5,311 nt of DNA, from positions 1 through 5,311 of the forward strand of contig JAIRUO010000050.1 in the NCBI GenBank assembly GCA_031254385.1. The letters are read 5' to 3'. The notes under the pieces were generated by a model that was not told the origin of the DNA, did no database searches, and worked only from the letters and a program-made list of their open reading frames with translations. Of this stretch, positions 1-5,251 are shown piece by piece. The position numbers and the translations under genes are program-made. The stretch comes from Treponema sp. (GTDB taxonomy: Bacteria; Spirochaetota; Spirochaetia; Treponematales; Breznakiellaceae). Positions within the stretch are counted from its first letter, which is position 1. Every line of letters begins with the position of its first letter.

Positions 1-134
1 GGAATCCCAAGACCGGAGAGTCTGTATCCAGTAACCCTCACGGGATTGTTACCTTTAGAGCAGGAAGGGACTTAAAACAGGATGTCTGGAAATTACAGCA
101 GGAAAATGAGAGCCCAGCCAAAAAACCAAGCTAG
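1..134 (+). CDS. HU/IHF-family DNA-binding protein, C-terminal fragment
   Basis: The 5' end lies outside the window; the first complete codon is at 3 and the stop TAG is at 132-134. The 43 visible residues begin NPKTGE and continue with IVTFRAGRDLKQDVW, which matches the end of HU/IHF proteins: the (R)NPxTGE tip of the DNA-bending beta arm, then the strand and the terminal helix with the F-x-x-G-x-x-L-K pattern. The partial codon before NP ends in GG, compatible with the usual Arg of RNP. In this family the Pro of RNP intercalates between base pairs and kinks DNA. The tail after the terminal helix (QQENESPAKKPS) is a short polar extension. The frame overlaps the start of lnt by 53 bases. HU and IHF-like types cannot be told apart from this fragment, although the TFRxGxxLK wording is closer to my memory of IHF alpha. 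Recognition rests on a short segment, but its pattern is characteristic. Confidence 0.82.
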   Translation, partial: NPKTGESVSSNPHGIVTFRAGRDLKQDVWKLQQENESPAKKPS

Positions 135-1866
135 TCTAGCTAATCCGAATCCTATAAGTCCTGTAAAAAAAGGCTTTTATTCTTTCCTCATTAACCTTGC
201 GGCTCTTTTTTTGGGAGTCCTTCTATTTGCCGCAGCCTTTCCCAATCTGCTTTTTGATAGCGGCCTGCCTTTTTTGGCATGGTTCGCCTATATTCCGGTT
301 TTTTGGGTAATACGGCGTTCCAATATCGCAGCCTGTTTTTTTTGGGGCGCTATATACGGATATGCGGCTTATGGCCTTTTTAACTACTGGCTCACCGTTT
401 TCCATCCCCTGGCAGGACTTATTGTAAATATCGTTTACTTTGTTTACCTTGCCTTCCTTTTCCCCCTATTAAAACTGGCGATTATTCTCTATCCCAGGCG
501 CGGTTATATTCTGCAATGGCTCTTATGGATTAGCTTTGAATTCTTAAAAACTCAGGGCTTTTTGGGTTATTCTTACGGCATTATAGGGTACTCCCAATGG
601 ACTATTTTGCCAATTATCCAGATTGCATCAGTTACAGGGGTATGGGGGGTTTCGGCACTGGTAGTTTTCCCATCCGTGGCTTTGGCAGCGGCTCTGCCTA
701 TAAGCAGAGAGCAGTTCGAGAAGATGAACCACAGAGCTACACAGAGTTACACGGAGGAAATAACAAAAATTCACCAAAACTCCGTGTTACTCCGTGGTAA
801 AATTTTTATTTTGCTTGGCGAGCTTAGGGTGTTTTTTCGCAAGAACCGTATAGCTGCTTGTATTTGGGGCGCGGCGTTAATTGCTACGCTGATTTACGGC
901 TTTGTTTCCCCTGTCAATTATGAAAATGCCCAGAAGGCAAAAGTTGCCCTGATTCAGCATAATACCGATCCCTGGAGAGGGGGTATAGAAGAATATCGCA
1001 GTAATTATGTAGTTCTAAAGCGCCTCTCCAACGAAGCCATAAAGGAAAACCCCGATCTGGATTTGGTTGTGTGGTCAGAGACAGCCTTTGTGCCCAGGAT
1101 TTATTGGGCTGCCAATTACCGCGATGATCCCGATTCTTGGATTCTGATCAAGGAACTGCTTGCATACCTTGCGACCCAGGATATTCCTTTCCTCATAGGC
1201 AATGATGATGGCCGCATGGATCCGGCATTAAATCCGCAGTGGGATCACCGCGTTGATTATAATGCAGCCATGCTTTACGATAGGGGCGAATTGATGCAAT
1301 TTTACCGCAAGCTTCATCTGGTGCCCTTTACAGAGCATTTTCCCTATAGAAAACAGCTTCCCTGGGTTTATGAGGCCCTTATAAACGCGGATACGCATTT
1401 CTGGGAAAAGGGGATTGAGGCTACGGTTTTCGATTCAAAGGGCATAAAATTTTCCACCCCTATTTGTTTCGAGGATACTTTTGGGTATCTTTCCAGGGAC
1501 TTTGTCCGGAATGGGGCAGAACTTATCGTCAATATCTCCAATGATGCCTGGTCAGCAAGCCTGCCTGCCCAGAACCAGCACCTTTCTATGGCTGTTTTTA
1601 GGGCAGTTGAGAACCGAAGGGCTATGGCCCGATCAACAGCATCGGGGCAGACTTGCGGCATAGACCCCAACGGCAAAATTCTCGCCATGGCAACGCCTTT
1701 TGCCGAAACCTGGATAGCGCCGGAACTTCCCATTATTCAGGTGTCTTCGCTCTATACCCGTTATGGAGACTGGCTCCCTGTTTTTTGTATGACACTTTCC
1801 GGTATACTGTTGATCATTGGGCTGGTATCTGTTATAATAAGGAAAGTTAAGCCTTCTAATGTATAA
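82..1866 (+). CDS. lnt: apolipoprotein N-acyltransferase (Lnt)
   Basis: Lnt is an inner-membrane enzyme that transfers a fatty acyl chain from phospholipid to the N-terminal Cys of diacylated, signal-cleaved apolipoprotein, the third step after Lgt and Lsp. The protein has 594 residues (E. coli Lnt about 512). After a basic N-terminal tail (1-31) come hydrophobic segments from about 33 to 206, a polar loop (207-256), a further membrane helix near 257-275, a periplasmic carbon-nitrogen hydrolase (nitrilase) domain at about 285-545, and a final membrane helix at about 566-587. The catalytic triad is visible: E333 in VVWSETAF, K410 in YRKLHLVPFTEHFP and C462 in TPICFEDTF. The NISNDAW and RAVENRR motifs are also typical. 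ATG 82 is preceded by AGGAAGGG at 62-69 with a long 12-base spacer; ATG 106 is the only other ATG before the first membrane helix. The start lies inside the end of the HU-like gene, suggesting translational coupling. The extra length comes from the N-terminal tail and the 207-256 loop, which includes a repeat-derived stretch. Confidence 0.95.
   Translation: MSGNYSRKMRAQPKNQASLANPNPISPVKKGFYSFLINLAALFLGVLLFAAAFPNLLFDSGLPFLAWFAYIPVFWVIRRSNIAACFFWGAIYGYAAYGLFNYWLTVFHPLAGLIVNIVYFVYLAFLFPLLKLAIILYPRRGYILQWLLWISFEFLKTQGFLGYSYGIIGYSQWTILPIIQIASVTGVWGVSALVVFPSVALAAALPISREQFEKMNHRATQSYTEEITKIHQNSVLLRGKIFILLGELRVFFRKNRIAACIWGAALIATLIYGFVSPVNYENAQKAKVALIQHNTDPWRGGIEEYRSNYVVLKRLSNEAIKENPDLDLVVWSETAFVPRIYWAANYRDDPDSWILIKELLAYLATQDIPFLIGNDDGRMDPALNPQWDHRVDYNAAMLYDRGELMQFYRKLHLVPFTEHFPYRKQLPWVYEALINADTHFWEKGIEATVFDSKGIKFSTPICFEDTFGYLSRDFVRNGAELIVNISNDAWSASLPAQNQHLSMAVFRAVENRRAMARSTASGQTCGIDPNGKILAMATPFAETWIAPELPIIQVSSLYTRYGDWLPVFCMTLSGILLIIGLVSVIIRKVKPSNV
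730..796 (+). repeat. Palindromic tandem/inverted repeat inside lnt
   Basis: Three imperfect 10-base units with core CACRGAG lie head to tail (cores at 730-736, 740-746 and 750-756), followed by a 23-base spacer and two units in inverted orientation (CTCCGTG at 780-786 and 790-796). The arms 740-756 and 780-796 are reverse complements at 15 of 17 positions, so RNA or single-stranded DNA could form a long hairpin. The array is translated without disruption as roughly residues 217-239 of Lnt, in the predicted cytoplasmic loop between the membrane core and the last helix before the nitrilase domain. The CACAGAG/CACGGAG unit resembles a dispersed intergenic repeat that I recall from several bacterial phyla; copy number here is unknown. 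Confidence 0.75.
1810..1838 (+). promoter_or_regulatory. Sigma70-type promoter with extended -10
   Basis: TTGATC at 1810-1815 (four of six matches to the -35 consensus) is separated by exactly 17 bases from a perfect TATAAT at 1833-1838. The -10 is extended by TG at 1830-1831 (TGTTATAAT). It sits within the last codons of lnt, about 60 bases before the response-regulator start, and would initiate near 1844-1846. It probably gives the response regulator, bactofilin and pncC their own transcription in addition to read-through from lnt. The prediction is from sequence only. Confidence 0.55.
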
Positions 1867-1886
1867 AAAGATCTTTTCTTTGAATC

Positions 1887-1890
1887 GAGG
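1887..1890 (+). promoter_or_regulatory. Ribosome-binding site deciding the response-regulator start
   Basis: GAGG ends immediately before the in-frame ATG at 1891, leaving no spacer for that codon, but lies nine bases before the next in-frame ATG at 1900. The spacing therefore favours translation from 1900, three codons shorter than the longest open frame. Confidence 0.6.
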
Positions 1891-1899
1891 ATGGTCATT

Positions 1900-2589
1900 A
1901 TGACAGCTCAGAAGAAACTGCTAATTGTTGACGATGACGAGATGAATCTGGATTTTTTTGATCTCATGTTGTCCAAACTTGGGTTCGGAGTTATAAAAGC
2001 CAAAGACGGAGTTGAAGCCCTGGAAAAAGCAAAACGTTTTCTCCCGGATCTTATTCTCCTGGATAATATAATGCCCAGGATGGACGGTTGGGAATTCACT
2101 AAAACAATAAAAAGCGATGATCGCTATAAAGACATACCTATAATAATGTTTTCCGCCCTTGATGATGTAAAAGACAAACTGGAAGGCTTTGAATTAGGCA
2201 TAGAGGATTATATTACCAAGCCCTTTAACTTTTCCGAAGTTCTTGCCAGAATACGGGTTGTCTTGCGAAACCAGGAACTGTTTACGCAGATAAGGGTAAG
2301 GGAATCCCGCCTAGATCTGGCCGAAGAGCTAAACGCGGATATGAAGAAGACGCTTCTTAGTTTTGTGGAAACCATAAATGATCTTGATAAAGTCATGGAG
2401 AGCGCGGGGGCAAATCCACAGGTAGCAGAAAAGACCCAGCTTGTACGAAAGCAGATCGCGGAACTGGATGCCCGTATTGAAAAGACCATTGCCGAATGGG
2501 AGGATCTCAAGAAGGCAGAAATCAAGCTTCCCGTACTGGAAACCAATTACCGGAAAACTATAGATCAAGAAGCAGCCCAGGGAAAATAA
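1900..2589 (+). CDS. Response regulator: receiver domain plus coiled-coil tail
   Basis: This is a two-component receiver protein of 229 residues, counted from ATG 1900 (ATG 1891 would add three). Residues 4-125 form a CheY-like receiver: acidic pocket DDD at 11-13, phosphoacceptor D55 in ILLDNIMPRMDGW, the conserved hydroxyl residue S85 in IIMFSA, and K107 followed by PF in YITKPF. All residues needed for phosphorylation are present. There is no DNA-binding, cyclase or other catalytic output domain. Residues about 126-207 are instead charged and helical with heptad-like hydrophobic spacing, broken once near SAGANPQ (168-174), suggesting two helices or a coiled-coil hairpin. Output is probably by protein-protein contact or oligomerisation. 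No histidine kinase is in the window. The stop directly abuts the bactofilin ATG, so the two are very likely co-translated, which hints at a role in controlling cell shape or the cytoskeleton, though that is inference. A promoter candidate lies just upstream. Confidence 0.9.
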   Translation: MTAQKKLLIVDDDEMNLDFFDLMLSKLGFGVIKAKDGVEALEKAKRFLPDLILLDNIMPRMDGWEFTKTIKSDDRYKDIPIIMFSALDDVKDKLEGFELGIEDYITKPFNFSEVLARIRVVLRNQELFTQIRVRESRLDLAEELNADMKKTLLSFVETINDLDKVMESAGANPQVAEKTQLVRKQIAELDARIEKTIAEWEDLKKAEIKLPVLETNYRKTIDQEAAQGK

Positions 2590-3009
2590 ATGGCGATGCA
2601 CGACGGAAAAAAGAAAGACAGCAGAGTGGTAGTTTTTGGATCAAGCACCTCATTTGGAGGGTACCTTAAATTCAGCGAGGCTGTATGTATACAGGGGAGA
2701 TTCCGTGGGACTATTGACGCGACAGGGGATCTTATTGTAGATAAGGGAGCAGTGGTAGAAACGGATCGCATATCGGTAAGATCCCTGATTGTATACGGGG
2801 CTGTTGTCGGAACTGTCCATGCCAAGGATAAGGTAGATTTGTTTAGCGGCGCAGAAGTCCGGGGTGATGTTACCGCGGCCCGTCTCCGCATTGCAGACGG
2901 CGTTCTCTTTGAAGGGCAGTGCAGCATGACAGGAATAGATAAAGATGTTGAGATATTTTCCCGTCCTACGGAAGAAATAAAAGCGGAATTGCAAAGGGTC
3001 AATGGTTAG
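2590..3009 (+). CDS. Bactofilin-family (polymer-forming cytoskeletal) protein
   Basis: This 139-residue protein has the usual bactofilin length and architecture: a short charged N-terminal tail (1-11), a right-handed beta-helix core at about 12-116 and a short C-terminal tail. The core shows the repeating short-strand and Gly-turn pattern: IQGRFRGTIDATGDLIV, GAVVGTVHAKDKVDLFSGAEVRGDV, then LRIADGVLFEGQCSM, the family's typical closing motif. Bactofilins polymerise into nucleotide-independent filaments and, in the bacteria studied, guide peptidoglycan synthesis, curvature or helical shape and polar localisation. ATG 2590 follows the response-regulator TAA without a gap and has AGGGAA at 2579-2584 at good spacing; ATG 2596 is possible but too far away. 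No transmembrane segment is present, so it would act in the cytoplasm or at the inner face of the membrane. The last eight bases overlap pncC. In a spirochaete a role in helical shape or periplasmic flagella is plausible but not shown by this sequence. Confidence 0.92.
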   Translation: MAMHDGKKKDSRVVVFGSSTSFGGYLKFSEAVCIQGRFRGTIDATGDLIVDKGAVVETDRISVRSLIVYGAVVGTVHAKDKVDLFSGAEVRGDVTAARLRIADGVLFEGQCSMTGIDKDVEIFSRPTEEIKAELQRVNG

Positions 3010-3481
3010 TCTGAAAGCTAAGAAGCTGGTTCAGCGTTTGACCGCTTTGAACAAGTCTGTGGCTGCTGCGGAATCCTGTACGGCAGGCATGGCTGCAAGC
3101 CTGATTGCGGGTATTCCAGGTGCTTCGCGTGTATTGTGGGGTTCTTATGTCAGCTATACACCGGAAGCTAAGATTATGATGCTAGGGGTGGGGAATGAAA
3201 TCCTGGATCAATTCGGCGCGGTAAGCAAGGAATGCGCGTGCGCAATGGCCCAGGGAGCGTTGGAAAAGAGCGGCGCTGATTTTGCTTTTTCTGTTACTGG
3301 CCTTGCGGGGCCAGGTGGGGACGAAACAGGAAACGCAGCGGGAACCGTCTGGATTGCTGCGGCACGGCAAGGAGAAAAAGCACAGGCTACTCTTTATCAT
3401 TTTACCGGTTCCCGGAACCGGATTCGCAGAAAGGCTGCGGAAAAAGCTCTGGATGTTATATTAAAAAAATTGCTGGTTTAA
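3002..3481 (+). CDS. pncC: Nicotinamide-nucleotide amidase (PncC / CinA C-terminal family)
   Basis: The family hydrolyses nicotinamide mononucleotide to nicotinate mononucleotide and ammonia, returning NMN (for example from NAD-dependent DNA ligase) to NAD synthesis in the cytosol. The 159-residue protein is a complete single CinA C-terminal domain, similar in length to standalone E. coli PncC (about 165). It lacks the N-terminal molybdopterin-binding-like domain of long CinA proteins. Visible family motifs are AAAESCTAG (21-29), the Y52-x4-K57 segment in SYTPEAK, FGAVS (71-75), SVTGLAGPGG (97-106), GTVWIA (114-119) and FTGSRNRIRRKAAEKAL (134-150). ATG 3002 overlaps the end of the bactofilin by eight bases, with AAAGGG (2993-2998) very close upstream, so translational coupling is likely. 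The stop overlaps the ATG of a small open frame in a TAATG junction. The older name CinA suggests competence, but nothing here supports a competence role. Confidence 0.93.
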   Translation: MVSLKAKKLVQRLTALNKSVAAAESCTAGMAASLIAGIPGASRVLWGSYVSYTPEAKIMMLGVGNEILDQFGAVSKECACAMAQGALEKSGADFAFSVTGLAGPGGDETGNAAGTVWIAAARQGEKAQATLYHFTGSRNRIRRKAAEKALDVILKKLLV

Positions 3482-3567
3482 TGAATTTATTCAAAAATAT
3501 CCGGTTTTTTTCGAGCTGCTTTTCAAAAGGGTATTTTGAAAGAGCTTCAAATTATTTATGGAGTTAA
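3481..3567 (+). CDS. Candidate 28-aa leader peptide upstream of rho
   Basis: The ATG at 3481-3483 shares its A with the pncC stop (TAATG), and the frame stays open for 28 codons to TAA at 3565-3567, three bases before the rho ATG. It therefore fills the whole gap. The peptide begins MNLFKNIRFF and ends ASNYLWS, with eight aromatic and four basic residues against one acidic. There is no strong ribosome-binding site, so translation would rely on termination-reinitiation from pncC. The rho ribosome-binding site GGAG (3560-3563) lies within its last codons, so ribosomes reaching its stop would be well placed to start rho. E. coli rho also has a short upstream leader-peptide gene (rhoL, about 33 codons), though the sequences are not obviously alike. 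An open frame this short could occur by chance, hence low confidence. Confidence 0.3.
   Translation: MNLFKNIRFFSSCFSKGYFERASNYLWS
3509..3551 (+). promoter_or_regulatory. Hairpin in the rho leader
   Basis: A perfect 8-base inverted repeat, TTTCAAAA (3521-3528) and TTTTGAAA (3534-3541), closes a GGGTA loop. The stem extends through C3519-G3542, AGCT (3514-3517) with AGCT (3543-3546), and TTT (3509-3511) with AAA (3549-3551), with small bulges. It is AT-rich in the centre and has no U-tract after it, so it is not a normal intrinsic terminator. It ends nine bases before the rho ribosome-binding site and lies inside the candidate leader peptide, where translation would melt it. A role in attenuation, RNA processing or control of rho is possible. 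Confidence 0.5.
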
Positions 3568-3570
3568 GCA

Positions 3571-5172
3571 ATGGCAATTGTAAGAAGAGGTCGTAAACCT
3601 AAAGATTCGGAACTTGAAAATGAACCTGTAACAGGGGTGGCGGATTCATTAATGGATGATGAAAACGGAAAGGCAAAAACCGTGGTGGTAAGAACCAGGG
3701 GAAGGTCGTCAAGACAGCAGGATTCCGCACCTATAGAACGGCCTCCGGTGGAACAGTATCAGGCGAAGCGGCCGGAACCTGCCCCGCAGCCTCAAACTGC
3801 GCCGCCTTCCGTACCTGCGTTTATGCCCAAGCTACCGTCCATGCCCGACATTTACGGCCGCCCTGAGCCCCGTCTGGATCAGGACAACGGCAAGCCCCGT
3901 CTAACCATCAATGAGCTAATAAGGCTCAACATGATAGACCTTCGCGAACTGGCGGCTATTTATAATATACTGCACGATGATCTGGTTTCCATGAAAAAGC
4001 AGGAGGTCGTCTTTGCGATCCTTAAAGCCCATACCGAAAGGGGGGGCATTATTTACGCCTACGGCTCATTGGAGATACTGCCTGACAGTTACGGTTTCCT
4101 GCGCAGCCCTCAAAATTCCTATCTTCCAGGCCCGGACGACATATACATAAGTCCTAGTCAGATACGTCTTTTCGCCCTTAAAACCGGGGACACGGTTTAC
4201 GGCCAGATTCGAAGCCCCAAGGAAGGGGAGCGTTTCTTTGCCATGCTCAGGGTGGAAACCGTAAACTACGATGATCCCACGGTGGCCCAAAACCGCATTC
4301 CTTTTGACAACCTGACTCCTCTGTACCCTGATGAAAAACTCGACCTGGAAACTGCTTCCGAAGGCATAAGCGAGCGCATAATTAACCTTTTCTGCCCCAT
4401 AGGCAAAGGCCAGCGCGCGCTCATCGTGGCGCAGCCCAGAACCGGCAAAACCATCATGATGCAGAAGATTGCCAATGCCATCACCAAGAACCATCCAGAA
4501 GTATACCTTATCGTGCTTCTGATTGACGAGCGTCCCGAAGAGGTAACCGATATGGAGCGCACAGTCCGGGCGGAAGTGATTTCTTCAACCTTTGACGAGC
4601 AGGCAAGCCGCCATGTGCAGGTTACGGAAATGGCTTTGGAAAAGGCAAAACGGCTTGTGGAACACAAAAAAGACGTAGTTATACTGCTGGATTCCATTAC
4701 CCGCCTGGCAAGGGCCTATAACCAAACCGTCCCAACCTCCGGAAAGATCCTCTCCGGCGGCGTTGATTCCAATGCCCTTCATAAGCCCAAGCGCTTCTTT
4801 GGAGCGGCTCGGAATATTGAGGAAGGGGGCAGCCTTACCATTATTTCCACAGCCCTTATCGAAACCGGTAGCCGCATGGATGAAGTAATTTTTGAAGAAT
4901 TCAAAGGCACCGGCAACATGGAAATTAACCTGGATCGCCGCATATCTGACCGCAGGCTCTTCCCTGCCATAAATATCAAGAAATCCGGCACCCGCAAGGA
5001 GGAACTGCTTCTGTCTGAGGAAGAACTCCAAAAGATATGGGTACTCCGCAAGGTTATCAATCCTATGGATGATATTGAAATCATCGAACTGCTGGTTGAC
5101 AGAATGAAGAAATCCAAGAATAATGAAGCATTCCTAAGATCCATGAATACCGGAACAGCGGTCATGGAATAG
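3571..5172 (+). CDS. rho: Transcription termination factor Rho
   Basis: Rho is a hexameric ATP-dependent RNA helicase that loads on unstructured RNA and terminates transcription. The protein has 533 residues (E. coli 419). Residues 1-108 are a low-complexity extension: an AT-hook-like RRGRKPK at 5-11, a basic RTRGRSSR at 41-48, and a Pro-rich stretch at 53-100. From about 111 it matches standard Rho: the N-terminal helical bundle (111-156), then the cold-shock-like primary RNA-binding domain with DSYGFLRS (172-179) and [13 protein letters not shown] (187-199). Y174 stands where E. coli has F62. The ATPase core is complete: Walker A AQPRTGKT (287-294), catalytic E320, Walker B ILLDS (371-375), the Q-loop region [21 protein letters not shown] (395-415), R-loop TGSR (432-435), bicyclomycin-contact FKG (444-446), and arginine finger R475 in [13 protein letters not shown] at 3560-3563 is seven bases before ATG 3571. 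The core is colinear with E. coli at an offset of 109 residues. Confidence 0.98.
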   Translation: MAIVRRGRKPKDSELENEPVTGVADSLMDDENGKAKTVVVRTRGRSSRQQDSAPIERPPVEQYQAKRPEPAPQPQTAPPSVPAFMPKLPSMPDIYGRPEPRLDQDNGKPRLTINELIRLNMIDLRELAAIYNILHDDLVSMKKQEVVFAILKAHTERGGIIYAYGSLEILPDSYGFLRSPQNSYLPGPDDIYISPSQIRLFALKTGDTVYGQIRSPKEGERFFAMLRVETVNYDDPTVAQNRIPFDNLTPLYPDEKLDLETASEGISERIINLFCPIGKGQRALIVAQPRTGKTIMMQKIANAITKNHPEVYLIVLLIDERPEEVTDMERTVRAEVISSTFDEQASRHVQVTEMALEKAKRLVEHKKDVVILLDSITRLARAYNQTVPTSGKILSGGVDSNALHKPKRFFGAARNIEEGGSLTIISTALIETGSRMDEVIFEEFKGTGNMEINLDRRISDRRLFPAINIKKSGTRKEELLLSEEELQKIWVLRKVINPMDDIEIIELLVDRMKKSKNNEAFLRSMNTGTAVME

Positions 5173-5230
5173 CCCTTAAACCGGCAGCTTATCTGCTTGA
5201 CAGATAGCAAACTCAATGCCGGGGTTGGGC
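5172..5230 (+). promoter_or_regulatory. Structured rpmE leader (candidate L31 autoregulatory RNA)
   Basis: The gap between rho and rpmE folds into one nested imperfect hairpin. The base helix is GCCC (5172-5175) with GGGC (5227-5230), plus AA/TT. The middle is CCGGCA (5181-5186) with TGCCGG (5217-5222). The apical stem is GCTTATCTG (5187-5195) with CAGATAGC (5201-5208), with one bulged T and a CTTGA loop. An unpaired AAACTCAA (5209-5216) sits on the 3' side between the apical and middle stems. No U-tract follows, so it is not an intrinsic terminator. It ends nine bases before the rpmE ribosome-binding site. L31 leaders that bind the protein are known in other phyla; whether this is one is inference. 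Confidence 0.5.
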
Positions 5231-5238
5231 AACAAGGT

Positions 5239-5243
5239 GGAGG
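5239..5243 (+). promoter_or_regulatory. rpmE: rpmE ribosome-binding site
   Basis: GGAGG lies eight bases before ATG 5252, which fixes that codon as the start. The in-frame ATG at 5216 and GTG at 5237 lie upstream of or against this site, and would add residues not found at the start of L31. Confidence 0.8.
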
Positions 5244-5251
5244 ATTTGTAC

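Noticed and set aside
597..800. Small + strand frames inside lnt (597-800, 1481-1663, 1653-1850)
   Set aside because: They lie out of frame within the conserved Lnt coding sequence and show no family features or ribosome-binding sites.
1866..1877. AAAAGATCTTTT palindrome followed by CTTT after the lnt stop, considered as a terminator
   Set aside because: The potential stem is only a few A-T pairs with no GC clamp, far too weak for intrinsic termination.
3405..3421. Perfect 17-base palindrome CCGGTTCC C GGAACCGG near the end of pncC
   Set aside because: It encodes the conserved FTGSRNRIR motif of the family, so codon choice explains most of it. It is 60 bases before the stop and has no U-tract, so it is not a terminator. 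A weak processing role cannot be excluded.
3477..3482. TTTAAT with upstream TG (TGGTTTAAT) as an extended -10 for rho
   Set aside because: No reasonable -35 lies 16-18 bases upstream and the match is common in AT-rich DNA; too weak to list as a promoter.
5197..5202. Exact TTGACA (-35 consensus) upstream of rpmE
   Set aside because: No -10-like hexamer occurs 16-18 bases downstream; that stretch is GC-rich (GCCGGGG). The bases are part of the apical hairpin.
4266..5216. Long open frames on the minus strand opposite rho (4266-4697, 4585-5031, 4779-5216), and similar ones opposite the bactofilin
   Set aside because: They are antisense to strongly conserved rho and bactofilin codons, show no recognisable protein pattern, and are explained by codon bias of the real genes.
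5216..5251. In-frame ATG at 5216 as an earlier start for rpmE
   Set aside because: It would add 12 residues not found in L31, lacks a ribosome-binding site and lies within the hairpin; ATG 5252 has GGAGG at ideal spacing and the canonical L31 start.
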